From Nitrospira sp. (GTDB lineage Bacteria > Nitrospirota > Nitrospiria > Nitrospirales > Nitrospiraceae), in the NCBI GenBank assembly GCA_024331095.1, contig JANDJE010000002.1, positions 119,441 through 183,440 on the forward strand: a stretch of 64,000 nt of DNA. Reading direction: 5' to 3'. Of this stretch, positions 33,639 through 41,687 are shown in pieces. The notes below the pieces were generated by a model. The model made no database searches and was not told where the DNA came from. It was given only the letters and a program-made list of their open reading frames with translations. Positions within the stretch are counted from its first letter, which is position 1. The number at the start of each line of letters is the position of its first letter. The position numbers and the translations under genes are program-made.

Positions 33639-34932
33639 GTGACGAGCCCTCCACCAAAATCGGTTCGCCGGTTTCTTCTTCGACCGTCCCGTCTTTCCTT
33701 TTTTTCTCCTCGTCGTCATCGGACGACCGACCAACGGCGAGCGATGACGAAGGATGAGGCAGCACGATGGAAAACGAGGACCCGCGTCCGACGGCACTGT
33801 CCACGTCGATGCGCCCCTGGTGCGCTTCGACGATCGAATGTACGATCGCCAGACCGAGTCCCGTGCCCTCGGTCTTCGTGGTGAAGAAGGGGTCGAAGAG
33901 ACGGGAGCGATACGCCGGATCGATGCCGACCCCGGAATCGCTCACCGTCAGGCGCACCGCCTGAACGCCGAGACCGCGCGACTCATCGGTCTTGAGGGTG
34001 ATCGTCAAGATTCCGCCGTTCGGCATGGCTTGCGCCGCGTTGACGATGAGATTCAACAGCACCTGCTTCATCCTCTCCTCATGGCACCAGATCGCCGGGA
34101 TCGACGGGTCCAGGTCCAGCCGCACGTCCGCCCGGACTTGAGCGATCGCGTGCGCCGCCAGGCTCAAGGCATCGAGAATCAGCGGCTCCGCTGCGTGCCA
34201 GGCTCTCACGGGACGAGCCGGTTTCATATAGGCCAGCAGATTGGCCAACAGGCGATCCATCGCGTGCACCGCCTGTGAAATCTGCTCCGCGTACTGACGC
34301 GCCGCCGGCCGATCGCCCAGATCATTGCGCAGCAGGGAGGCGAACAGTTCGACGCTTCCCAGGGGATTCCTGATCTCGTGGGCGATTCTTCCGATCATTT
34401 CCCCCATGGCCGCCAACCGGTCCGTGCGCTGCACCTGCTCTTCAAGCTGGTAAAGGCGCGAGACGTCCTGAATCAGGATCAACCTTCCCGCTCGATCCCC
34501 GGATCGGATCTTGAGAGGAGATTCGGCGACGGTCACCATGGCTTGTCCGATCCGCTGGGGACGATCGCCCAGACAGAGCCCCCTGGACTCCAACACGGCC
34601 GCCGCCGGCCGTCCGCGCAACTCGACGTCCGTGGCGCCGAGCAGGCGAGCGGCCGGTCGATTGCTGCGGGTGATGACGCCGGTTTCGTCCACCACGAGCA
34701 CTCCCGTCGACAACGACTCCAGAATGCCGTCGAGGTGGATCCGCATGGCTTCGTTCTCTTGAAGCTGTCGGCGAAGGGCTTCGTTGCTGCGCGCCAGCTC
34801 CACATCCATCCGCTCCACGCGGGCGGCGAGCGCGGCATACGACCCCTGCAACGCCCGCGCGGCTTGATCGAAGCTCTCGAACGCCGCCCGCAGGCAGATC
34901 CGCTCGTCGGAATGGTGCATCGCGTTCGTCAT
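33631..34932 (-). CDS. Soluble PAS histidine kinase, FleS/FlrB-like
   Basis: This 433-aa kinase has no membrane helix. An N-terminal coiled coil (about 15-65) leads to a PAS domain (about 67-160), then the dimerisation domain with H185 (GRIAHEIRNPLGSVELF) and a catalytic domain with the N box (LLNLIVNAAQAMPNGG), DSGVGIDP and GTGLGLAIVHSIVEAH. A charged tail of about 35 residues (DDDEEKKRKDG) is extra. The gene overlaps the TPR gene before it by one base (TGATG) and the regulator after it by 8. Soluble kinases of this layout control the flagellar FleR/FlrC/FlgR regulators. The signal sensed is unknown. Confidence 0.87.
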   Translation of the reverse strand: MTNAMHHSDERICLRAAFESFDQAARALQGSYAALAARVERMDVELARSNEALRRQLQENEAMRIHLDGILESLSTGVLVVDETGVITRSNRPAARLLGATDVELRGRPAAAVLESRGLCLGDRPQRIGQAMVTVAESPLKIRSGDRAGRLILIQDVSRLYQLEEQVQRTDRLAAMGEMIGRIAHEIRNPLGSVELFASLLRNDLGDRPAARQYAEQISQAVHAMDRLLANLLAYMKPARPVRAWHAAEPLILDALSLAAHAIAQVRADVRLDLDPSIPAIWCHEERMKQVLLNLIVNAAQAMPNGGILTITLKTDESRGLGVQAVRLTVSDSGVGIDPAYRSRLFDPFFTTKTEGTGLGLAIVHSIVEAHQGRIDVDSAVGRGSSFSIVLPHPSSSLAVGRSSDDDEEKKRKDGTVEEETGEPILVEGSSHD

Positions 34933-37103
34933 CACGACTCCTCCTTCATCTCCAGGCGGCGCGCCGCCCGCACGGTATCCTTGAACGAGGCGGTGAAGCG
35001 GTTGATGAGGGGATCGTCCGTCTCCCCCACCTCGGCCAACGCCACGGTGGCGCGGTCGTATTGCCGCAACTCGTTCCAATGTCTGGCGGTTTGCAGATGA
35101 ATCCATTCCCGCTCTCGACGACCGGGCCGCCGGTCGAGCGCCGCTTGATAGGCGGCGATGGCCCGTTCGTGTCGATTCAGCCTGGAGAGGGTCTCCGCGT
35201 AAGCCAGCAAGACGTCGAACGACGGCTTGCCCCCGCCTTTCAACGCGGTTTCATAGACCGCCGCCGACTCTTCCAATTGCTTCAGCTCTCCCAAGACTTC
35301 GGCGAGTTGAAGAACCATGTACGGGCGATCGCCGTCCTTGGGGTGGTGTTGCAACCACTGACGGCACAGATGCACCGCACTCTGGAGATCGCCTTGGCGT
35401 CTCATCGCGGTCACCAGCAGGTGAAGCACCTCCGATTCGTAACGGCCGGCTTGGAATTGAAACCGATACCGTTCGAACACTTTTCTGGCCGCCGGGGGAT
35501 CTTCCTGATCGAGATAGCTCTTACCGAGACCGACCAGCGCCGTTTCGAGCACGGCCTGGTCCTTAACCTTTGTAAGCTGCTGATAAAGTCGGCCGGCCTC
35601 CGTCGCGAAGCCGATCCGCCTGTGCGCCTCGGCGATCTCGATCATGAGCGGCGGAGCGACGGTTTGTCCCGTTCCCGCCCCGTAGCGATGGAACAGGCTG
35701 ACCACCGCCAAATCGTCCCCGGATTTGACTGCCCGCTCGATCCAGGGAATGAGAAACGTCGAAATCCGCTCCAACGCTTGGGTCGCCCACGGCGCGCCGA
35801 CATGATCGGCTCGGAGCACGGCGTCCTTGTAGACCAGCAGCGCGCGGTTGACGTCGTTCGCCTTCTCATAGTATTTGCCCAGGTGAACCAACGCTTCCGC
35901 GCCGACGGGGCCGCTGTCTTGCCGGTCGGCGATCTCTTGCAGCATGGCCACATAAGTCGACTCGGTCGGTTCGGGATCTTGAACCTCCCGCATCATGGCG
36001 TCGACGGCCAACCGTAACCGATCGTCGTCGTTGCGATCCCTCCGCTCCACGTAGAGCGCCGCCCGTCTCATGGTCGCCACGGTGCTGTGCACGCTGTGCG
36101 GATACATCGAGGACACGTGCGAATAAAAAAAGGTCGCCAGCGGCAGGTTGGACTTGCCGGCCAATCCGTCCGCCACGTACAGCAGCGCCGTCGGAGCAAA
36201 CTCATGGCGAGGATAGAGGTTGTACAACAGCAGAAACAGGCCGCGCGCGGACGCGTCGCGATGAGCCAACGCTTGGGTGACGGCATACCGTTGGATCGCC
36301 AGCGGATCGCGCCGAAACACGGCGGGCCAGCGGCGGTGGCACAGATCATAGAACACCTGCGCTTCCGCCGGTCGCTGCTGTCTGTAAATGGCGTGCGCGA
36401 GCCCCATCGTGGCGTATTGAGACAACGATTCATGATCCGTGCGCTTTCGCAGCGTCGAAAACGCGTGTTCCGCGTCGCTCCATTTGCGCATGGCCATGAA
36501 CGTGTAGCCCAGACCGAGCAGGGCCCGATGGCCGTCGAACGGAACGTCGAGGAGCCGCGCCATCGCCTGCTCGTAATACGACTGCGCTTCCTGCAGCCAT
36601 CCCTGTTCGAGGTACAGATCCGCGATGCGCCAGGCGGCCCGCCCGGCGTTGGAAGAACCGGGATGATCGCGCAGCACCTGCTTGTAGAGTTGGATGGCTC
36701 CCGCCCGATCCCGGCTGGAAGCATCCTCGCGCAGCGCCACCTCCGCCAAATACGCCAAGGCGGCCGGCACGAGGGGACTGTCAGGATATTCGCGTGTGAT
36801 TTTTTCAAAGAATCGCTTGGCCTCGGACCATGCGCCCTTCTGGTACGCCACGCGACCTTCTTCCCAAGCCAGATCCAGAATCCCCTGTGCGCGAAGGCCT
36901 TCCTCCGGACGAGGACCGTCATCGGGCAAGGACGGCCCAGGCGGTTCGGCCGATTCCGCAGCCGAAGTCGCTCTCAGATACTCCACCGCTGAAAAATCCG
37001 GCCGACTCGCAAAAGCAGGCTCCGCCGCGCTCACCGAGTGTTCGGCCATCGCCAGAATCGCCGCAACCGGGAGATATCGAAAGACGGACGGCAGACGAGT
37101 CAT
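34932..37103 (-). CDS. Large TPR-repeat protein, probably periplasmic
   Basis: This 723-aa protein starts with a signal-peptide-like segment (VFRYLPVAAILAMAEHSVSA) and is otherwise built of tetratricopeptide repeats from about 75 to 700. Clear units include KGAWSEAKRFFEKITREYPD, AIQLYKQVLRDHPGSSNAGR, and KQLEESAAVYETALKGGGKP. The stop codon overlaps the kinase ATG, so it belongs to the TPR-kinase-regulator unit. TPR proteins scaffold other proteins; here it may bring an envelope or flagellar-assembly signal to the kinase, but the kinase is cytosolic and nothing proves contact. No purine-rich ribosome site precedes the ATG. Confidence 0.8.
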   Translation of the reverse strand: MTRLPSVFRYLPVAAILAMAEHSVSAAEPAFASRPDFSAVEYLRATSAAESAEPPGPSLPDDGPRPEEGLRAQGILDLAWEEGRVAYQKGAWSEAKRFFEKITREYPDSPLVPAALAYLAEVALREDASSRDRAGAIQLYKQVLRDHPGSSNAGRAAWRIADLYLEQGWLQEAQSYYEQAMARLLDVPFDGHRALLGLGYTFMAMRKWSDAEHAFSTLRKRTDHESLSQYATMGLAHAIYRQQRPAEAQVFYDLCHRRWPAVFRRDPLAIQRYAVTQALAHRDASARGLFLLLYNLYPRHEFAPTALLYVADGLAGKSNLPLATFFYSHVSSMYPHSVHSTVATMRRAALYVERRDRNDDDRLRLAVDAMMREVQDPEPTESTYVAMLQEIADRQDSGPVGAEALVHLGKYYEKANDVNRALLVYKDAVLRADHVGAPWATQALERISTFLIPWIERAVKSGDDLAVVSLFHRYGAGTGQTVAPPLMIEIAEAHRRIGFATEAGRLYQQLTKVKDQAVLETALVGLGKSYLDQEDPPAARKVFERYRFQFQAGRYESEVLHLLVTAMRRQGDLQSAVHLCRQWLQHHPKDGDRPYMVLQLAEVLGELKQLEESAAVYETALKGGGKPSFDVLLAYAETLSRLNRHERAIAAYQAALDRRPGRREREWIHLQTARHWNELRQYDRATVALAEVGETDDPLINRFTASFKDTVRAARRLEMKEES

Positions 37104-37117
37104 GAACCGAGGAAGTG

Positions 37118-37133
37118 AGCAAGGACCATGCCC
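37118..37133 (-). promoter_or_regulatory. Possible sigma-54 promoter before the TPR-kinase-regulator unit
   Basis: Minus-strand GGGCATGGTCCTTGCT keeps GGCA and TTGCT at sigma-54 spacing. The predicted transcription start falls only about 4 bases before the TPR gene ATG, so the mRNA would be nearly leaderless. That is unusual, but it agrees with the lack of a Shine-Dalgarno there. The element also overlaps one arm of a GCCCTGCC/GGCAGGGC inverted repeat, so chance similarity is possible. Confidence 0.35.
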
Positions 37134-37216
37134 TGCCTTGCGTGAGAGAACGTGCGTGGATCGGCAGGGCGCAGGAAATAAACCGTCAGAAGTGGCAACA
37201 ACGAGTTTGAAACGAC

Positions 37217-37230
37217 GTCAAGAGGTTGAC
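37217..37230. promoter_or_regulatory. FleQ-box-like palindrome before the TPR-kinase-regulator unit
   Basis: GTCAAGAGGTTGAC is an inverted repeat with GTCAA and TTGAC arms; the Pseudomonas FleQ consensus is GTCAATAAATTGAC. It lies about 95 bases upstream of the possible -12 element at 37118-37133. It sits between the FleQ-like regulator gene and the FleS/FleR-like unit, which is where FleQ would act in the Pseudomonas hierarchy. Confidence 0.5.
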
Positions 37231-37246
37231 GGATCGGACCGGCCCG

Positions 37247-38659
37247 TCACATCGGAAGGCTTTGCTGCATGTGCTCCCGTGGATCGACCCCCTTGCGTTT
37301 GAGTTTCTCGACCAGGGTGGTGCGGTTCAATTGAAGGAGCTGGGCCGCCCTCGTGGTGACACCGTTGGCCTTGCGGAGGGCTTCGATGATGAGGTGATTT
37401 TCATATTGCTCCACTTCGCGCATCAGATTGATGCCGTCTTCCGTGAATCGAATGAACTGTTCTTTCGGCTCGAGAGACTGCGGCTTCCGGGCTATCTTCT
37501 CCGGAAGATCGGACACCGAGAGTTCTCCCTGTTTTTTCAAGACGGCCATCCGCTCCACCAAGTTTTCAAGCTCCCGGATATTGCCCGGCCAATCGTATTG
37601 CGACAACAGGCGCAGCGCCTCGTGAGAAATCCCCGTGATGTGCGTGTGTTTGGTTTGGTTGAAGCGCGCCACGAAATGATCGATCAACAGGGGAATGTCG
37701 CTCCGTCGATCTCGAAGCGGCGGGATGACGATGGGAATCACGTTCAGCCGGTAAAACAGATCCTGGCGGAATCGCCGCTCTTCGACCAACGCCTCCAGGT
37801 CCTGATTCGTGGCGGCGATGATGCGCACGTCCACTTGGATCGTTCGATTGCCCCCGACCCGCTCGAACGCCCGTTCCTGCAACACGCGAAGCAACTTCAC
37901 CTGAAGCGGGAGGCTCATTTCACCGATCTCATCCAGAAAAATCGTCCCCCCGTTCGCCAATTCAAATCGGCCCATTCTGGTGTGCGTCGCCCCCGTGAAC
38001 GCTCCCTTTTCATGCCCGAACAGCTCCGATTCCAATAAATTCTCCGGAATGGCCCCGCAATTCACCGGCACCAAGGGGCGATCCCGGCGCAGACTGTTGA
38101 AATGCAGCATACGGGCGACCAGCTCTTTGCCGGTCCCGCTTTCCCCTTGGATCATCACCGTACTGTCGCTGTCGGCGACCTTCCGCACGAAATCGAGCAC
38201 CTGCCTGATCGGCTCGCTCGCGCCCACCAATTGCTCCAACTGATATTGATCCCGCACCGCCTTCCGCAACAGGTGGTTCTCTTGGCGCAAGCGATAGACC
38301 TCGACCGCCTTGCGAACGACGACGACGACGGTTTCCGGATCGAACGGCTTGGTGATGAAATCGAACGAGCCGGCTTTCATCGCGCGCACCGCGCGCTCGA
38401 TCGTGCCGAATCCGGTCACGACGATCGGGATGATCTTCGCGTCGATCCTGACCAGCCGGTCAATGAGGCTGATGCCGTCGATGTCCGGAAGCTGCAAGTC
38501 GGTCACGAGAACGTGAACCGGCATGTTCTTGGCCGCTTGGAGCCCTTCCTTCCCGTCTGCGGCGACCGCCACCACGTATCCTTCTTCCACCAGCGTCTCG
38601 CGCAGCAGATCCCTGACGGCCGGATCATCTTCAATGACCAGGATATGCGTCTGACTCAT
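37247..38659 (-). CDS. Sigma-54-dependent response regulator, FleQ/FlrA-like
   Basis: This 470-aa activator has an intact receiver (E10-D11-D12, phospho-acceptor D54 in VLVTDLQLPD, T82, K104) and an AAA+ domain with Walker A GESGTGKE at 172-179 and GAFTGA at 219-224. The C-terminal helix-turn-helix reads TTRAAQLLQLNRTTLVEKLK. The RTTLVEK ending is typical of FleQ/FlrA, the flagellar master regulators; other NtrC relatives usually differ. FleQ itself has a degenerate receiver, so this protein could still be phospho-regulated. Its position next to the flagellar block supports, but does not prove, a flagellar role. GAGG precedes the ATG. Confidence 0.85.
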   Translation of the reverse strand: MSQTHILVIEDDPAVRDLLRETLVEEGYVVAVAADGKEGLQAAKNMPVHVLVTDLQLPDIDGISLIDRLVRIDAKIIPIVVTGFGTIERAVRAMKAGSFDFITKPFDPETVVVVVRKAVEVYRLRQENHLLRKAVRDQYQLEQLVGASEPIRQVLDFVRKVADSDSTVMIQGESGTGKELVARMLHFNSLRRDRPLVPVNCGAIPENLLESELFGHEKGAFTGATHTRMGRFELANGGTIFLDEIGEMSLPLQVKLLRVLQERAFERVGGNRTIQVDVRIIAATNQDLEALVEERRFRQDLFYRLNVIPIVIPPLRDRRSDIPLLIDHFVARFNQTKHTHITGISHEALRLLSQYDWPGNIRELENLVERMAVLKKQGELSVSDLPEKIARKPQSLEPKEQFIRFTEDGINLMREVEQYENHLIIEALRKANGVTTRAAQLLQLNRTTLVEKLKRKGVDPREHMQQSLPM

Positions 38660-39117
38660 CGATCAAAACCTCGCAATCCGATTGTCAACCTAATGGGTAG
38701 AATACTGACCTCTCTGAATCAAGGCAAGAGCAATACCAGATTGTCACGAAACACACGTATCTGCGCGGGTAACACAGAGCCGCTTTGTGTGCCCATTATC
38801 ACGGCTTGGCCGAGGACTATCGTTTGCTTGAAAGCCGCGTGCCGCATCGAGGCCCCGCCCGACCGGGACGCTTCTTTTTCTCGGAGGAGCAACCGGCTCG
38901 ATACCCTCCGCGGCATCGAGGCTTCTATCCTGTCCAACTCACCGCAAGCCAAAGATCGTCAAGCTCGGCATTCTCGAAGTAGAGCGTGATCTCGCCGGTC
39001 GGCCGCGTGAGCACGTGGGTAATGGGAAGCAATCGGGTCGTCCCCTGGACAAAGTAACGCCCTCATGGCCGGTCTCTCACTCGAGCCTACTGATGGGTTC
39101 TCTCTGATCGAAAGCGT
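38660..39117. other. Non-coding stretch between the regulator gene and tRNA-Thr, with a decayed gene end
   Basis: No complete gene is convincing here. A 77-codon minus-strand frame (38719-38952) lacks a ribosome site and a family. A possible promoter for the regulator reads TTGCCT-N17-TATTCT on the minus strand, about 50 bases before its ATG, and is weak. The protein-like fragment at 38925-39062 is listed separately. Confidence 0.5.
38925..39062 (-). pseudogene. Possible 3' remnant of a protein gene
   Basis: In one minus-strand frame the translation contains YFVQGTTRLLPITHVLTRPT and ends ELDDLWLAVSWTG before a TAG. It has the balanced, hydrophobic-polar look of a real protein end, but a TGA closes the frame immediately upstream and there is no start. 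It may be the remains of a degraded gene or a chance open frame. I do not recognise a family. Confidence 0.3.
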
Positions 39118-39146
39118 TTGCAAGGCAGACACCCGATCTCTATAAT
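39118..39146 (+). promoter_or_regulatory. Sigma-70 type promoter for tRNA-Thr
   Basis: TTGCAA, 17 bases, TATAAT: a perfect -10 box and a four-of-six -35 box at optimal spacing. It ends 20 bases before the mature tRNA 5' end. Confidence 0.75.
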
Positions 39147-39166
39147 CCCTGCGACGCTCCCCGCGG

Positions 39167-39242
39167 GCTGGCGTAGCTCAATCGGCAGAGCAGCGGTTTT
39201 GTAAACCGCCGGTTGGAGGTTCGATTCCTCTCGCCAGCTCCA
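39167..39242 (+). tRNA. tRNA-Thr (anticodon TGT)
   Basis: A 76-base cloverleaf including an encoded CCA. The acceptor stem is GCTGGCG with CGCCAGC, discriminator T. The anticodon stem GCGGT/ACCGC holds loop TTTGTAA with TGT at 39200-39202. The T arm GGAGGTTCGATTCCTCT is standard. It reads ACA codons, and ACG/ACU with wobble. It is the only plus-strand gene between the flagellar block and clpB. Confidence 0.97.
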
Positions 39243-39505
39243 TGCCTGCTTTCCCAATCCGGTGCCCTTCTCCTTGTCTCATCGCTCTCGGCGCGCACCA
39301 ACGCATGACTGTGCCGCCGGCGGCTCCGTACCGAGATTCGAGGGTACAGGGCAACGGCCATCATCTGATCGCCTACGCACAGGATTGCTCATGCACAAGG
39401 TACCGCCTATCGCCTTGCTTGGCTTTTCTGATGGGAACGCGAGGGAGATTCACGGTCCCCCTCGCCGAGGAGTAAGCAAAAGGATGGAGTGTCGAGGGAA
39501 GTTCG

Positions 39506-40924
39506 TTAGTGCTCCGTTTCCGTAAGGGCGCTCTCGCGCTCGATTTCCTCGATCTCGTGATCCGACTTGCCCTTCGTCATGGACGGATGCAGGCCGTATT
39601 TCTTGAGCATCTTGTAGAAATCGGCCCGATACCGGCCGGCGAATTGCGCGGCGCGGGAGATGTTGCCGCCGGTCAGTTGCAGAAGGTTCTTGAGGTACGT
39701 CCGTTCGAATTCCTCCCTCGCTTCCGTGAGCGGCTTGAGCGGCGCCTCCGGTGAGACTCCTACCGAGGGCAAGAGGTCGGGCGTGATCATGTCTTGTCGT
39801 GACATCACGACGGCTTTTTCGATCACGTTTTCCAGCTCGCGCACGTTGCCGAGCCATGGATTCACCATGAGGCGATGGAGGGCGGCGGGAGTGAAGCCCT
39901 TGATTTCTTTGTTCGCGCGAGCGGCGCTCAACTTGAGGAAATGCTGCGCCAACAATGGAATATCGTCACGGCGGTCCCGCAGCGGCGGAATAAACAACGG
40001 CACGACCGAAATGCGGTAATACAGATCGTTGCGGAACCGGCCGTGCTTGACCGCTTCGCCCAGGTCCTTGTTCGTCGCGGCGATGATGCGAACGTCCACC
40101 TTCGTGGTCGTTTCCGCTCCGACCTCTCGCACCTCTCGCTCTTGCACGGCTCGCAGCAATTTGGCCTGCATGGACAGCGGCATTTCGCCGATCTCGTCCA
40201 GAAACAACGTTCCGCCGTTCGCCATCTGAAACAGACCGCGCTTGGCGCCATGGGCGCTCGTGAATGCCCCTTTCACATGGCCGAACAGCTCGCTCTCAAA
40301 CAGCGTTTCCGGAATGGCGGCGCAATTCAGCGCCACAAACGGCCCCTTGCTCCGCCGACTGTTGGTGTGGATGACGCGGGCCATGACCTCTTTTCCGGTC
40401 CCCGTTTCTCCGAACAACAGGATGGTGGCATCCGAGTCGGCCACCTGGGCGATCTGCTGAAACAGCCGCTGCATCGCCGGACTTCGCGCCACCACGTTTT
40501 CCAGGCCGTAGAGCTCCTTGACCAACGACTTGAGCCGTTGAATCTCCCGGCTCATCCGTTGCTGCGCCAACGCCTTTTCGATGGAGGCTTTGAGATCTTT
40601 GTCGTCGAACGGCTTGGTCAAATAGCCGAAGGCGCCGCGCTGCATCGCTTCCACCGCATTGGGAATGCTGCCATGGGCCGTGAGAATGATCACCGGTAAA
40701 CCCGGATGGATACGCAACAGCTCCTCCGTCACGTCCAGTCCGTCTTCATCCCGAAGTCGCAAATCCGTGATGGCGAGGTCGAACATTTTCTTTTTGGCCG
40801 CTTCAATCGCCTCCGCTCCCGTCGCGCAAGGAGTCACCACGAACCCCATGGCGGCCAGTCGCATCTTCAGCAAATGGAGCAATCCTTCGTCATCGTCGAC
40901 GACCAACAGATGTTCTTGATCCAT
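39506..40924 (-). CDS. glrR: Sigma-54 response regulator GlrR-like, with GAFTSA loop
   Basis: This 472-aa activator has an intact receiver (D10-D12, phospho-acceptor D54, K104), an AAA+ domain with Walker A GETGTGKE at 172-179, and a C-terminal helix-turn-helix NISRAAQFAGRYRADFYKML. The C-terminal arrangement (EEFERTYLKNLLQLTGGNIS) resembles enteric GlrR/QseF. The sigma-54 contact loop at 219-224 reads GAFTSA, with Ser at the fifth position in place of Gly. It follows the lipoprotein gene by 19 bases in a kinase-lipoprotein-regulator order identical to glrK-qseG-glrR, where it mediates an envelope response in enterics. GGAAGGAA precedes the ATG. About 260 bases without a gene lie between it and tRNA-Thr. 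Confidence 0.85.
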   Translation of the reverse strand: MDQEHLLVVDDDEGLLHLLKMRLAAMGFVVTPCATGAEAIEAAKKKMFDLAITDLRLRDEDGLDVTEELLRIHPGLPVIILTAHGSIPNAVEAMQRGAFGYLTKPFDDKDLKASIEKALAQQRMSREIQRLKSLVKELYGLENVVARSPAMQRLFQQIAQVADSDATILLFGETGTGKEVMARVIHTNSRRSKGPFVALNCAAIPETLFESELFGHVKGAFTSAHGAKRGLFQMANGGTLFLDEIGEMPLSMQAKLLRAVQEREVREVGAETTTKVDVRIIAATNKDLGEAVKHGRFRNDLYYRISVVPLFIPPLRDRRDDIPLLAQHFLKLSAARANKEIKGFTPAALHRLMVNPWLGNVRELENVIEKAVVMSRQDMITPDLLPSVGVSPEAPLKPLTEAREEFERTYLKNLLQLTGGNISRAAQFAGRYRADFYKMLKKYGLHPSMTKGKSDHEIEEIERESALTETEH

Positions 40925-40943
40925 AACGTTCCTTCCAGATGAG

Positions 40944-41687
40944 TTAAGGGGTTGGGTCCAACGGAGGAACCGGAGCCACGGTCGACGGAGGGCGAATCGG
41001 CCGGACTTTCTCGCGCATTTCCTGGTCGATGCGTTTCAAGGCCTCAAGTTGCGTGGAAAGCTCCTCGATTTTTTTATCCCGCTCCGCCAGTTGCTTCTGC
41101 AACGCCTGCAACGAAGCCGACTCCGCTTTCTTGGATAAGGATTCCAGTTTGCGATCCCGATCAGCCAAGTCGCGTTGCAACATTTCAATCAATTGAGAAC
41201 TTTCGTCCTTGCTCAAACGGGCCTGTTGGATCATCGCTTCTCCATCAAGCAAGTCCCGCACCAGACGCTCGGAGACTCGAGCCAACGAGACGTTCGTACC
41301 GGCAATCGTCGGAGCTCCGGCCACCGCCTCAAGCCACGAGATCGACGCCGGCGCCGGATGCTCTCGCAACAATTGCAACCAGGCCTTTCCCGAGGCCGCC
41401 AGTGGGCTCTGAGGGGCCGTCTCGATGAGCTTTAGAAAATAATTCTCAGCAATTTCTCGTCTTTCGTAGAGACCAAGCAGCGCCCGCACGAAGTAGGCGC
41501 GGTCGCACGAGGCGGTTTCGCCGCATGTTGCGAGGGCGGCTTCCTGCTTTCTGATCAAGGGTGGAAGCCATTTCGATTCTTGCGCGTCCAACTTAAAAAA
41601 GGGCTGATCGGGGGGAGTCGCAGGCCATGTGATACAACCACCCAAGAGCGCAATCAGAAGCCCGGCCCCTACACTCAGCCTGATCAT
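40944..41687 (-). CDS. qseG: QseG-like coiled-coil lipoprotein
   Basis: This 247-aa protein has a lipoprotein signal with Cys-18 in LLGGC, so it should be membrane-anchored. A helical region follows (YFVRALLGLYERREIAENYF), then a strong coiled coil at about 155-225 (RDLADRDRKLESLSKKAESA) and a Pro-rich tail. The layout and its place between kinase and regulator match QseG, an outer-membrane lipoprotein that activates the GlrK kinase in enterics. Overall identity to QseG cannot be judged here. It overlaps the kinase gene by 4 bases (ATGA). Confidence 0.72.
   Translation of the reverse strand: MIRLSVGAGLLIALLGGCITWPATPPDQPFFKLDAQESKWLPPLIRKQEAALATCGETASCDRAYFVRALLGLYERREIAENYFLKLIETAPQSPLAASGKAWLQLLREHPAPASISWLEAVAGAPTIAGTNVSLARVSERLVRDLLDGEAMIQQARLSKDESSQLIEMLQRDLADRDRKLESLSKKAESASLQALQKQLAERDKKIEELSTQLEALKRIDQEMREKVRPIRPPSTVAPVPPLDPTP

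Noticed and set aside
38719..38952. 77-codon minus-strand frame as a gene
   Set aside because: No convincing ribosome site, no recognisable domain, and a start that depends on TTG.
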